From positions 1 to 64,000 of the forward strand of contig NZ_BBYK01000052.1 of the NCBI RefSeq assembly GCF_001570365.1: a stretch of DNA of 64,000 nucleotides, in the 5' to 3' direction. The notes under the pieces are model-generated. The model saw nothing but the letters and a program-made list of their open reading frames with translations, was not told the DNA's origin and did no database searches. Source of the stretch: Microtetraspora fusca (lineage in GTDB: Bacteria; Actinomycetota; Actinomycetes; Streptosporangiales; Streptosporangiaceae). Position numbers and translations under genes: made by a program. This document shows positions 27,728-34,823 of this stretch, one piece after another (within the stretch, counting starts at the first letter, position 1; the number at the start of each line of letters is the position of its first letter).

Positions 27728-28363
27728 GTGAGCCGGCGGGTGGTGTGCCTGCGCCACGGACAGACGAGATGGAACGTCGAGCAGCGATTCCAGGGGCACA
27801 GCGACATCCCCCTGGACGCCGTCGGGGCCGCCCAGGCGGCACGGGCGGCGTCCCTGCTCGCCGCGCTGGGGCCGACCGCGATCGTCTCCTCCGACCTGCA
27901 GCGCGCGTACGACACGGGGGCCGCGCTCGCCCGGCTCACCGGCCTCGGCGTGTCGGTGGACAAGGACCTGCGCGAGCGCGGCGGCGGCGCGTGGGAGGGG
28001 TTGACCCGCGAGGAGATCTCCGCGGGCTGGCCGGCCGAGTACGCGGCCTGGGACGCGCCGGGTGGCGAGGCCGTGGCCGACGTCGCCGAGCGCGTGTCGG
28101 AGGCCATCCGCCGGTGGGTCTCCCAGCTGCCCGACGACGGCCTGCTGGTCGTGGCCTCGCACGGCGCGGCGTTGCGCCTCGGCATCGCCCGCCTGCTCGG
28201 TCTCCCCGAGGAACTGTGGTCCGCCCTGGGCGGCCTGGCCAACTGCTGCTGGTCCGTCCTGGAGGAAGGACGGCGAGGGTGGCGGCTGCTCGAACACAAC
28301 GCCGGGACGCTCCCCGAGCCCGTGATCAGCGATGACAGGCCTGAGGCGGGCAACGGCGGCTGA
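27728..28363 (+). CDS. Histidine phosphatase family protein (phosphoglycerate mutase-like)
   Basis: 211 aa. The catalytic RHG is at 9-11 (LRHGQTRWN), the acid donor lies in RERGGGAWEG near 82-91, and the second histidine is in VASHGAALR near 145. The CobC/GpmB-like branch covers many substrates, so the true one is not deducible. The GTG at 27728 is chosen because it directly precedes the conserved first strand. It closes the nadD-rsfS neighbourhood; a tRNA gene follows. Confidence 0.9.
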   Translation: MSRRVVCLRHGQTRWNVEQRFQGHSDIPLDAVGAAQAARAASLLAALGPTAIVSSDLQRAYDTGAALARLTGLGVSVDKDLRERGGGAWEGLTREEISAGWPAEYAAWDAPGGEAVADVAERVSEAIRRWVSQLPDDGLLVVASHGAALRLGIARLLGLPEELWSALGGLANCCWSVLEEGRRGWRLLEHNAGTLPEPVISDDRPEAGNGG

Positions 28364-28389
28364 CCCCGCCGCCGGCCCCAGATGACGAT

Positions 28390-28418
28390 TAGGTAAACGG
28401 CGAATGGTCGCTATATGC
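28390..28418 (+). promoter_or_regulatory. Promoter of tRNA-Ala copy 1
   Basis: TTAGGT (28390-28395), a 17-base spacer and TATATG (28413-28418), ending 40 bases before the tRNA. Confidence 0.5.
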
Positions 28419-28458
28419 TCCTCGGGCGCCGCGTCGAGAGAACTCGAAGCGGTGACCA

Positions 28459-28531
28459 GGGGCTATAGCGCAGCTGGTAGCGCACCTCCATGGCATGGAG
28501 GGGGTCTGGGGTTCGAGTCCCCATAGCTCCA
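28459..28531 (+). tRNA. tRNA-Ala (GGC), copy 1
   Basis: 73 bases folding as a full cloverleaf: acceptor GGGGCTA/TAGCTCC, anticodon stem CCTCC/GGAGG around loop ATGGCAT (anticodon GGC), T arm TGGGG/CCCCA with TTCGAGT. CCA is not encoded. It is identical in sequence to the copies at 36751 and 39439. Confidence 0.97.
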
Positions 28532-28606
28532 CCTCGATCACTTCACCGGCCGCCCGGATCGGCCATCCCACGCGGAGGCGAAATCGGAGGCGGCCGTCGT
28601 CGGCGG

Positions 28607-28612
28607 TAGCCT
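28607..28612 (+). promoter_or_regulatory. Leaderless -10 ahead of an 8-codon upstream ORF
   Basis: TAGCCT lies 7 bases before the ATG at 28620. Confidence 0.45.
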
Positions 28613-28619
28613 ACTGGCC

Positions 28620-28646
28620 ATGCTCCCGACCCCCGATCCGCGATGA
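28620..28646 (+). CDS. Possible 8-codon upstream ORF coupled to the next gene
   Basis: Reads MLPTPDPR then TGA. The stop (28644-28646) overlaps the ATG of the following membrane-protein gene (28643) as ATGA. A -10 box 7 bases before the ATG would make the transcript begin at this codon. The downstream gene lacks its own Shine-Dalgarno sequence, so translation of this short ORF may be what delivers ribosomes to it. The peptide itself need not have a function. Confidence 0.4.
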   Translation: MLPTPDPR

Positions 28647-28999
28647 GCGGCGCGTACTCCGGCTGGCTGATCGGCGGCGCCCTGCTGCTCGCTTTGATCA
28701 GTCTGATCACGGCGATCCGCAACCGTCCCATGGGCCTCATCCTGCTCGCCGGGCTCGCCCTGATCGAGGTGGCCCTGCTCGTCCAGGCGGGCATCGCCGT
28801 GGCGCGGCTGTCCGAGGTGAAGCAGGAGACGGCGACCTTCGTCGGCTATCTCGCCGGGACGGTCGTCATTCCCCCGGCCGCCGTGTGGTGGGGCAAGGCG
28901 GAGCGCACCCGGTGGGGGCCCGGGGTCATCGCGGTCGCCGGCTTCACCGTCGCCGTCATGACGGGCCGCCTCCTCCAGCTCTGGAACGGCACGGCGTGA
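28643..28999 (+). CDS. Small multi-pass membrane protein, unknown function
   Basis: 118 aa with four hydrophobic segments (about 5-23, 28-50, 64-82 and 91-110). No catalytic motif is visible and I do not recognise a named family. Its TGA overlaps the GTG of the next small membrane protein (GTGA at 28996), so the two are translated as a pair. There is no Shine-Dalgarno sequence, but it overlaps an 8-codon ORF immediately upstream. Confidence 0.75.
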   Translation: MSGAYSGWLIGGALLLALISLITAIRNRPMGLILLAGLALIEVALLVQAGIAVARLSEVKQETATFVGYLAGTVVIPPAAVWWGKAERTRWGPGVIAVAGFTVAVMTGRLLQLWNGTA

Positions 29000-29394
29000 G
29001 CGCTCCGGTGAGATCGGGACCGGGTCGGGTCCTCGTCGCCGTCTACGGCGTCTTCGCCCTCGCCGCCTCCTCCCGCGCCGGCGTCCAGATCGCGACCCGG
29101 TTCCACGAGGCGCCGCTGGCGTACCTGCTCTCGGCGCTGGCCGCCGTGGTCTACATCGTGCTCACGGTGGCGCTGGCCCGCGGCGATCGGCGGCTCGCGC
29201 TCGCGGCCTGCCTCGTCGAGCTGACCGGGGTGCTGGTCGTCGGCACGCTGAGCCTCCTCGACGCGGAGGCGTTCCCGCACGCCACGGTCTGGTCGGGCTA
29301 CGGCGCCGGCTACCTGTTCGTGCCGCTCGTCCTGCCGGTTCTTGGGCTGTTCTGGCTGCGCCGCAGCGCCTCCCAGGTGGCATCCGCCTCGTGA
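28996..29394 (+). CDS. Small multi-pass membrane protein, unknown function
   Basis: 132 aa, with four predicted membrane helices (about 9-25, 38-57, 66-84 and 101-124), a basic N-terminus and a short polar C-terminus. The GTG start overlaps the stop of the preceding gene. Such tandem small membrane proteins are common in actinobacteria and often lack assigned functions. The pair could be partners in the membrane, but nothing in the sequence names a task. Confidence 0.75.
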   Translation: MSAPVRSGPGRVLVAVYGVFALAASSRAGVQIATRFHEAPLAYLLSALAAVVYIVLTVALARGDRRLALAACLVELTGVLVVGTLSLLDAEAFPHATVWSGYGAGYLFVPLVLPVLGLFWLRRSASQVASAS

Positions 29395-29475
29395 TCTGTA
29401 CCGGCGAATCCGACTAGACCGGGTTTGCGAGGGCAGAGCAATCCTCCGAAGCCACGAGGACAGGAGGAGAGAGGC

Positions 29476-30087
29476 ATGAGCTTGATCGAACACTCGGTCA
29501 ACGTGAACGTGCCGGTGCGCACCGCCTACAACCAGTGGACCCAGTTCGAGAGCTTCCCCGAGTTCATGGAGGGCGTGGACTCCATCAAGCAGGTCACCGA
29601 AAGCCGGACGTACTGGGCGGTCGAGATCGGCGGGGTGCGACGCGAGTTCGACGCGGAGATCACCGAACAGCACCCGGACGAGCGGGTGGCCTGGCATTCG
29701 CTGGACCGGCCGCACCACTCGGGGGTGGTGACGTTCCACCGCCTCGACGACGACCACTGCCGGGTCACACTCCAACTGGAGTACGACCCCGAGGGGGTGG
29801 CCGAGATGGCGGCCGACCTGCTGCAGATCGTCCGGAGGCGGGTCAAGGGCGACCTGGAGCGCTTCAAGACCTTCATCGAGGGGCGCGGCACCGAGAGCGG
29901 CGGCTGGCGCGGTGACATTCCCGGTCCCCACCAGCAGGGCGGCTTCGGGACCGGTTACGACATCGGCGAGCCGATGCCGCCCCAGCCGGTGAACCCGGAG
30001 TATCCGCCGAAGTCGCCGCTTCCCGCGCCCGGTCCGGGGCCGGTTCCGCCGGAAGGCGGCCCGGGGACGACACTGCCGCGCGCCTGA
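29476..30087 (+). CDS. SRPBCC / polyketide cyclase-like protein
   Basis: 203 aa. Residues 1-140 carry the START-like fold typical of the SRPBCC superfamily: SLIEHSVNVNVPVRTAYNQWTQFESFPEFMEGV opens the lipid/ligand pocket and a long C-terminal helix follows (EMAADLLQIVRRRVKGDLERFKTFIEGRG). The last ~55 residues are Pro/Gly-rich and disordered. Related actinobacterial proteins are annotated as cyclase or dehydrase, but no polyketide genes are nearby. AGGAGGAGAGAGG precedes the ATG. Confidence 0.87.
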   Translation: MSLIEHSVNVNVPVRTAYNQWTQFESFPEFMEGVDSIKQVTESRTYWAVEIGGVRREFDAEITEQHPDERVAWHSLDRPHHSGVVTFHRLDDDHCRVTLQLEYDPEGVAEMAADLLQIVRRRVKGDLERFKTFIEGRGTESGGWRGDIPGPHQQGGFGTGYDIGEPMPPQPVNPEYPPKSPLPAPGPGPVPPEGGPGTTLPRA

Positions 30088-30167
30088 CCCCAGCGGGGGG
30101 TTTTCGGGCTGATGCTGCTGTTACCGGAGTGTTTGCGGTTCATGTCGTGATTGATACCTCTGGTACG

Positions 30168-30196
30168 ATTGTCGAGTCATCGGATGATTCGACAAT
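30168..30196. promoter_or_regulatory. 29-bp palindromic operator upstream of the CynX/NimT-type MFS gene
   Basis: ATTGTCGA-G-TCATC-G-GATGA-T-TCGACAAT: arms pair except at one position in each arm, centred at 30182. It lies 22 bases before the start codon and overlaps the likely promoter (TACGAT at 30164-30169 is a possible -10). Its form suits a dimeric repressor such as a GntR-family protein, a family often linked to CynX/NimT transporters, but no such gene is in the window. Confidence 0.6.
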
Positions 30197-30217
30197 GAGA
30201 AGAGGATTTGCACCGGC

Positions 30218-31510
30218 ATGACCGCCGTCGTCGCACACAGGGGCCGCCGAACCGGATCGGTCGCCTGGCTCGTCGGGCTCGGTATCGTTCTCGCGGCGCT
30301 CAATCTCCGGACCGCCGTGACCAGCGTGGGTCCCGTGCTGGATCAGGTCAGCACGGCCCTCGGCATGTCGGGTGTGGCGAGCGGGTTGCTCACCACCCTG
30401 CCGGTGCTCTGTTTCGCCCTCTTCGGAGCGATGACTCCCGCCCTGTCCCACCGGGTGGGCGAGCACCGGCTGCTGCTGGCCGCGCTCGTCCTGCTCGGTG
30501 CCGGGCTGTGGATCCGCTCCGTGGTCGGCAGTTCCGGTGTCTTCCTGGCCGCCAGCGTGGTGGCGCTGTCCGGCGGCGCGATCGGCAACGTGCTGATCCC
30601 GACGCTGATCAAGCGCCACTTCCCCTCGCGGTCCGGTCTGATGACCACTGTCTACTCGACGGCCATGGCCGCCGGGACGATGCTCGCCGCCGCCGCCACC
30701 GTGCCCATCCAGCGGGCGGCGGGCGGCAACTGGCACGTGGCACTCGGTGTGTGGGCGGCTCTGGCCGCTGTGTCCGCCATTCCGTGGCTTGCGCTTCTGC
30801 GCAGTGAGCCGGAGCGGCACCGAGTCCGCGGGACGGGGCCGGGCGAGCTGGTACGCAGCAGGCTGGCCTGGGCGATCGCCACGTACTTCGGCACCCAGTC
30901 CCTGATCGCGTACGTCATGTTCGGCTGGCTTCCCCAGCTGCTGCAGGACAACGGCTACACCTCGGGGCAGGCGGGGACGCTCCTCGCGGTGTTCACCGGT
31001 CTGGGCATCCCGATCTCGATGCTCGTGCCGGCGATTGCGGCGCGGATGGCCGACCAGCGGCTGCTGGTCGCCGCGTTCTGCGGCGCGTACGCGATCGGGT
31101 TCGCCGGGCTGCTGACCGGGCGCGCGCTGTGGGTCTGGGCGGTGATCGTCGGTGTGGGCATGGGCTCCTTCCCGCTCGCGCTGGCGATGCTCGCGCTGCG
31201 CACCCGGACGGCCGAGGCGACGGCGGCGCTGTCCGCCTTCGGGCAGAGCGCCGGCTATCTGATCGCCGGTGCCGGCCCGCTCGCCGTGGGCGTGCTGTAC
31301 GAGATCAGCGGCGGCTGGACGGTCCCGTTCGTGCTGCTGTTCGTCGTGGTCGCCGCCCAGATGGTCGCCGGCTGGTACGCGGGAGCGTCGAGGTACATCG
31401 AGGACGAGCGGCGGCCGGTCGCGCCCGTCGAGGCCGTGCTGGACGAGGAGGAGCGGGGATTCCGTACGGCTTGCGTCTCCGCGGGGGCGTCGCAAGCCGT
31501 GCGAAAGTAG
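30218..31510 (+). CDS. CynX/NimT-family MFS transporter
   Basis: 430 aa with about 12 membrane helices. The start WLVGLGIVLAALNLRTAVTSVGPVLDQV is the signature of the CynX/NimT family, whose members move cyanate, 2-nitroimidazole or unknown compounds. The second half begins near residue 210 and a polar C-terminal tail of about 40 residues follows. A palindromic operator precedes the gene and a 15-bp terminator follows 24 bases after the stop, so it is a self-contained, probably regulated unit. Confidence 0.88.
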   Translation: MTAVVAHRGRRTGSVAWLVGLGIVLAALNLRTAVTSVGPVLDQVSTALGMSGVASGLLTTLPVLCFALFGAMTPALSHRVGEHRLLLAALVLLGAGLWIRSVVGSSGVFLAASVVALSGGAIGNVLIPTLIKRHFPSRSGLMTTVYSTAMAAGTMLAAAATVPIQRAAGGNWHVALGVWAALAAVSAIPWLALLRSEPERHRVRGTGPGELVRSRLAWAIATYFGTQSLIAYVMFGWLPQLLQDNGYTSGQAGTLLAVFTGLGIPISMLVPAIAARMADQRLLVAAFCGAYAIGFAGLLTGRALWVWAVIVGVGMGSFPLALAMLALRTRTAEATAALSAFGQSAGYLIAGAGPLAVGVLYEISGGWTVPFVLLFVVVAAQMVAGWYAGASRYIEDERRPVAPVEAVLDEEERGFRTACVSAGASQAVRK

Positions 31511-31533
31511 CGGATCTCCCTCAGAAAGCACTT

Positions 31534-31566
31534 ACGGTCACTCCTCAGCACCTGAGGAGTGACCGT
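31534..31566 (+). terminator. Strong terminator after the CynX/NimT MFS gene
   Basis: Perfect 15-bp stem (31534-31548 with 31552-31566), 3-base loop CAC, followed by TTTCT. Confidence 0.9.
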
Positions 31567-31652
31567 TTCTGACTCCATTGTGCCCACCGGTGTGAGCCGC
31601 TGCACGGGTCACCGGGGGAGATCTGCACCTGAATCCGCCGAACGGCCTCGGC

Positions 31653-31823
31653 GTGGACGGCCCGGTCCTGCTGGAACCGGTCGAGATCCTGGAGAATCAA
31701 CTCCAGGTGACGATCGCGGACGCGAGGACACTGGGGCAGGTACGGACCCCCGCCGGCCTCACGTTCGTGATCCATCGCCTCGCCGGTACCGGCCAGTCTC
31801 CGACACAGATGGGCACACGATGA
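31653..31823 (+). CDS. Candidate small ORF overlapping the fabV start
   Basis: An open frame from 31596 to the TGA at 31821-31823 encodes a well-composed peptide including LLEPVEILENQLQVTIADA and GLTFVIHRLAGTG. The first usual start is the GTG at 31653 (56 aa); a CTG at 31629 has GGGGGAG 8 bases upstream. The stop overlaps the fabV ATG (31820) as ATGA, which favours a coupled gene. I do not recognise the family. It could also be the 3' remnant of a decayed gene. Confidence 0.4.
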   Translation: MDGPVLLEPVEILENQLQVTIADARTLGQVRTPAGLTFVIHRLAGTGQSPTQMGTR

Positions 31824-33025
31824 CCGCACGACTCATTCAGCCATCCGGGCGTGGCTTCCTGCTGTTCGACTCCCACCCCGCGGGGTGCGCGCGGATCGTC
31901 GCCGACATGGCGGCCCAGGTTCAGCGGAAGACGCGACCGGGTGAGGGGGACCGGCCGGTCGCCCTGGTCATCGGCTCCAGCGCCGGTTACGGACTGGCCG
32001 CCGCAGTCGCCGGGATCGCCCGGTACGGCGTGCAGGGGGTGGGCCTGTGCTTCGAGCGTCCTCCGACCGCTCGCCGGACGGCGACGGCGGGGTGGTATCG
32101 AACGATCGCCACGGCCACGCTCGCCCGGGAGGCCGGGAGCGATTTCGCGTTCATCAACGGGGACGCCTTCGCCGACGCCACCAAGGATGATGTACTCGAC
32201 CTGGTGGCCAAGCGGTTCGGGGGCATCGATTACCTGATCTACAGCGTGGCCGCTCCCCGTCGCACCGACCCTGTCACGGGCGCGCTCCATCAGTCGGTGA
32301 TCCAGCCCATCGGGGCCGAGCACCTCACCAAGACGCTCGAATTCGACAGTGACGGGGCGCCCCACCTCAAGGAGATCCGCGTCCAGCCCGCCACGGACGA
32401 GGAGACGGCCGACACGGTCAAGGTCATGGGCGGTGAGGACTGGGCGCGCTGGGTCGATGCTCTGGAGGCGCGCGATCTGATCCGGCCGGGCTTCTCCACG
32501 GTGGCGCTGTCCTACATCGGCTCGCATCTCACCTCGGCCATCTACCGGGCAGGGACGATCGGGGCGGCCAAACTGCATCTTGAGGGGACGGCATCCGTCT
32601 TCGGGGACCGGTTGAGCGCCTACGGTGGCCGTGCCCTGACCTCTGTCAACGGCGCGGCGGTCACGCAGGCGTCAACGGCCATCCCCGGCATCGCCCTGTA
32701 CGTGAGTCTGCTGCGTGATGTCCTCGGTGAGGGCATGGCGTCGCCGCTGGCTCAGTCCGTCGACCTGTGGGACCAGCTCATCGGGACCTCGCCGCTCGAC
32801 ATCGACGAACGGGGCCGCATCCGTCTCGACCGTTGGGAGCTTGACGAGGAGGTGCAGGCGGCGGTGACCGAGCGATGGAAGGCGGCGACCCCTGACACCA
32901 TCGGGGATCTCGCCGACACCGGCTGGTTCCGGAGCGAGGTCCGGCGGCTGTACGGCTTCGAGGTTCCGGGCGTCGACTACTCCCTGCCCTGCGACCCCGA
33001 TCTTCCCTGGCCTGGCGTCGACTGA
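31820..33025 (+). CDS. fabV: FabV-type trans-2-enoyl-ACP/CoA reductase
   Basis: Reduces the enoyl double bond in the last step of fatty-acid elongation, using NADH. At 401 aa it matches the FabV length, far longer than FabI. The dinucleotide motif GSSAGYGLA is at 52-60, and the FabV active site Y-x8-K is Tyr242-Lys251 in SAIYRAGTIGAAKLHLE. FabV enzymes are known for low sensitivity to triclosan. They are best known from proteobacteria, so a copy in an actinobacterium, alone between terminators, may have been acquired. The start overlaps a candidate small ORF; a hairpin follows. Confidence 0.92.
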   Translation: MTARLIQPSGRGFLLFDSHPAGCARIVADMAAQVQRKTRPGEGDRPVALVIGSSAGYGLAAAVAGIARYGVQGVGLCFERPPTARRTATAGWYRTIATATLAREAGSDFAFINGDAFADATKDDVLDLVAKRFGGIDYLIYSVAAPRRTDPVTGALHQSVIQPIGAEHLTKTLEFDSDGAPHLKEIRVQPATDEETADTVKVMGGEDWARWVDALEARDLIRPGFSTVALSYIGSHLTSAIYRAGTIGAAKLHLEGTASVFGDRLSAYGGRALTSVNGAAVTQASTAIPGIALYVSLLRDVLGEGMASPLAQSVDLWDQLIGTSPLDIDERGRIRLDRWELDEEVQAAVTERWKAATPDTIGDLADTGWFRSEVRRLYGFEVPGVDYSLPCDPDLPWPGVD

Positions 33026-33112
33026 TCCGACTTCTGGGCCCACGTAGACTGCGACGTCCACGCCTGGAAAACACGCACGGTGCGTGGTTCGTGCCGCTTC
33101 CCTCAAATGACG

Positions 33113-33148
33113 CCGGCCCCACCCTGGAAAGGGATTGGGGCCGGTTTC
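33113..33148 (+). terminator. Terminator after fabV
   Basis: CCGGCCCC (33113-33120) pairs with GGGGCCGG (33137-33144), with an inner CCCT/AGGG stem, followed by TTTC. Confidence 0.75.
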
Positions 33149-33685
33149 GGCACGGCCGGCGGCTCCCTGTTCCGGGCTGGCGATTATTCGTATTCGGCGT
33201 GATTGAGGCGGCTGTGCCAGAACAGCGGCAGATCGCCCGGAACAAGCACTCGGGTCGTCTCTTTCAGCAACCCGGCGAAGCCGCCGTTATCAATGGAGGC
33301 TCAGAGCGCGGTGACAGTGCCGAAGGCGCTTGCGCGAAGGGGAGCACTGTCCCGTCGCCGGATTTGTTTTCCGCTGCCGTCTCGGCGTTCAGCGGATCGC
33401 CGTCAGGGCGCTTGGCCATGGGGGTCGTTCTGAAGGGGGTGGAGTGGCCGCCCGAGGCGACCTGACCTCGCCTCGGGCGACCACCAGGCAAGAGTACGGC
33501 CTGATGCCCCCGTTCGGAAATTCCCTTCGGCGGTCCGTTGTCCAGAATATTAATTCGTTGGTGAAATGAGGAGTTCCAGGCGGATCGGCACGTGGAAAGG
33601 CCCTGTCCGGAAACCCGCTGTCGTGCCGCGGGGACGCCGCGATAGCGTGCTTCCCATGCATTCCGTGCGATTGATCATCTCTCCG
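33149..33685. other. Gene-poor stretch between fabV and the DMT gene
   Basis: No convincing gene is seen. Short open frames exist on both strands, but none has a family resemblance, a Shine-Dalgarno sequence or actinobacterial third-position bias. The base composition is less GC-rich than its surroundings in places, as in decayed coding sequence. A perfect 12-bp hairpin without T tract lies at 33449-33479 (arms 33449-33460 and 33468-33479). Confidence 0.5.
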
Positions 33686-33739
33686 CCGCCCGCCCGATAG
33701 CGGGCGGACCCTCTCGTCAGCCGGACCCACGCGGTCCGG
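33686..33739 (+). promoter_or_regulatory. Two hairpins in the leader of the DMT transporter gene
   Basis: CCGCCCGC/GCGGGCGG (33686-33693 with 33700-33707) and CCGGACC/GGTCCGG (33721-33727 with 33733-33739) lie in tandem, 58 bases before the ATG at 33797. They could form a structured mRNA leader; I do not recognise a known riboswitch class. Confidence 0.35.
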
Positions 33740-33796
33740 CCGGTGGTGGCTGCCCGCGTTCCGGGCCCTTTCCGCCACTCACCACGAGAGACATCA

Positions 33797-34726
33797 ATGA
33801 CGCATGTTCCAGCCCTGCCCGTACGTCGGGGCCTGATCTTCGTGTCCGCCGCCGGGATCGCCTGGGGGACCGGGGGAGCGGTCGGCGACTTCCTACGGAG
33901 AGCGGGCCACCTCGGCCCGGTGGCCGTGACCTTCTGGCGGTTCGTCATCGGGGCCGCCATCCTGCTCGCCGTGGGGTTCCTCGGTCGTACGGCGGGCCCC
34001 CGGAGGCTCGTCGCGCCGCGATCGTGGGGGATGCCCCTGGCGCTCGGCGTGGCCATGGCCGTCTCGCAGGTCGCGTACTTCGCGGCGATCGCCGAAACCG
34101 GCGTCGCCCTGGCCACGATGATCGCGATGGGCGCGAACCCCCTGTTCGTCGCGGCCGGTGCCCGGTTCCTGTTCGGCGAGCGGCCGGGACGGGCCGTGAA
34201 GGCGGGCGTCGCCGCGGCGGTCGCCGGCCTGGCCATGCTCGCCGGAGGGCCGGGCGAGTTCTCCGCCGCCGGTGTCGGCTACGCCGTCCTGTCGGGGGCG
34301 ACGTACGCCGGGGTGACGCTGTTGAGCGGCGTCGAGCGCGGCCGGTCGGCCCCCGGGCAGACGATGGCCTGGTCCTTCGCGGCCGGGGCCGTCTGCCTGC
34401 TGCCGCTCGCGGCGACCGGGAGTGTCCTGCCCTCGGGCGGCGATCCCGCCGCGGCCACGCTGTCGCTGGCCTATCTGGGCGTCGTCCCGACCGCGCTCGC
34501 GTACGGGCTGTTCTTCGCCGGGTTGGGCGTGGTCAGCGGCACGACGGCTGCGGTCGTCGTCCTGCTGGAGCCGCTGGTCGCCGCGCTCATCGGCGTCCTG
34601 CTGCTGGATGAGCACCTCACCGCGCTCCAAGTCGCCGGTGGCGCGCTGCTGATGGCCGCCGTCTACGCGCTCGGGCGGGCCGAACTCGCCACCGGCCCGG
34701 CGGGGGAGGACCGCGACCGCACCTGA
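33797..34726 (+). CDS. EamA/DMT-family transporter
   Basis: 309 aa with ten membrane helices in two EamA repeats (about 10-135 and 155-290). The first helix GLIFVSAAGIAWGTGGAVGDF and the closing GTTAAVVVLLEPLVAALIGVLLLDE are typical of drug/metabolite exporters. The substrate is not deducible. ACGAGAG lies upstream of the ATG. The mRNA leader holds two hairpins, and a 12-bp terminator follows, shared with the convergent SMP-30 gene. Confidence 0.88.
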   Translation: MTHVPALPVRRGLIFVSAAGIAWGTGGAVGDFLRRAGHLGPVAVTFWRFVIGAAILLAVGFLGRTAGPRRLVAPRSWGMPLALGVAMAVSQVAYFAAIAETGVALATMIAMGANPLFVAAGARFLFGERPGRAVKAGVAAAVAGLAMLAGGPGEFSAAGVGYAVLSGATYAGVTLLSGVERGRSAPGQTMAWSFAAGAVCLLPLAATGSVLPSGGDPAAATLSLAYLGVVPTALAYGLFFAGLGVVSGTTAAVVVLLEPLVAALIGVLLLDEHLTALQVAGGALLMAAVYALGRAELATGPAGEDRDRT

Positions 34727-34774
34727 TCCCGCCAAGGTGGCGGTGGAGTCACCGGACCGTGCCGCGGGCGTGGA

Positions 34775-34806
34775 CGTCGGGGCCGCTCTGTGCGGCGGCC
34801 CCGACG
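34775..34806. terminator. Bidirectional terminator between the DMT and SMP-30 genes
   Basis: Perfect 12-bp stem CGTCGGGGCCGC/GCGGCCCCGACG (34775-34786 with 34795-34806), 8-base loop, between two convergent genes. Confidence 0.8.
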
Positions 34807-34823
34807 CGAGCCCAGGCGCGGTG

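Noticed and set aside
28495-28540. Peptide MEGVWGSSPHSST encoded across tRNA-Ala copies
   Set aside because: It recurs only because the three tRNAs are identical; the sequence is explained by the tRNA gene.
33091-33465. 125-codon plus-strand frame after fabV
   Set aside because: Includes the fabV terminator, has no Shine-Dalgarno sequence or recognisable family, and competes with frames on the other strand.
33449-33479. Rho-independent terminator
   Set aside because: The stem is perfect but no T tract follows on either strand and no gene ends next to it; kept only as a hairpin note.
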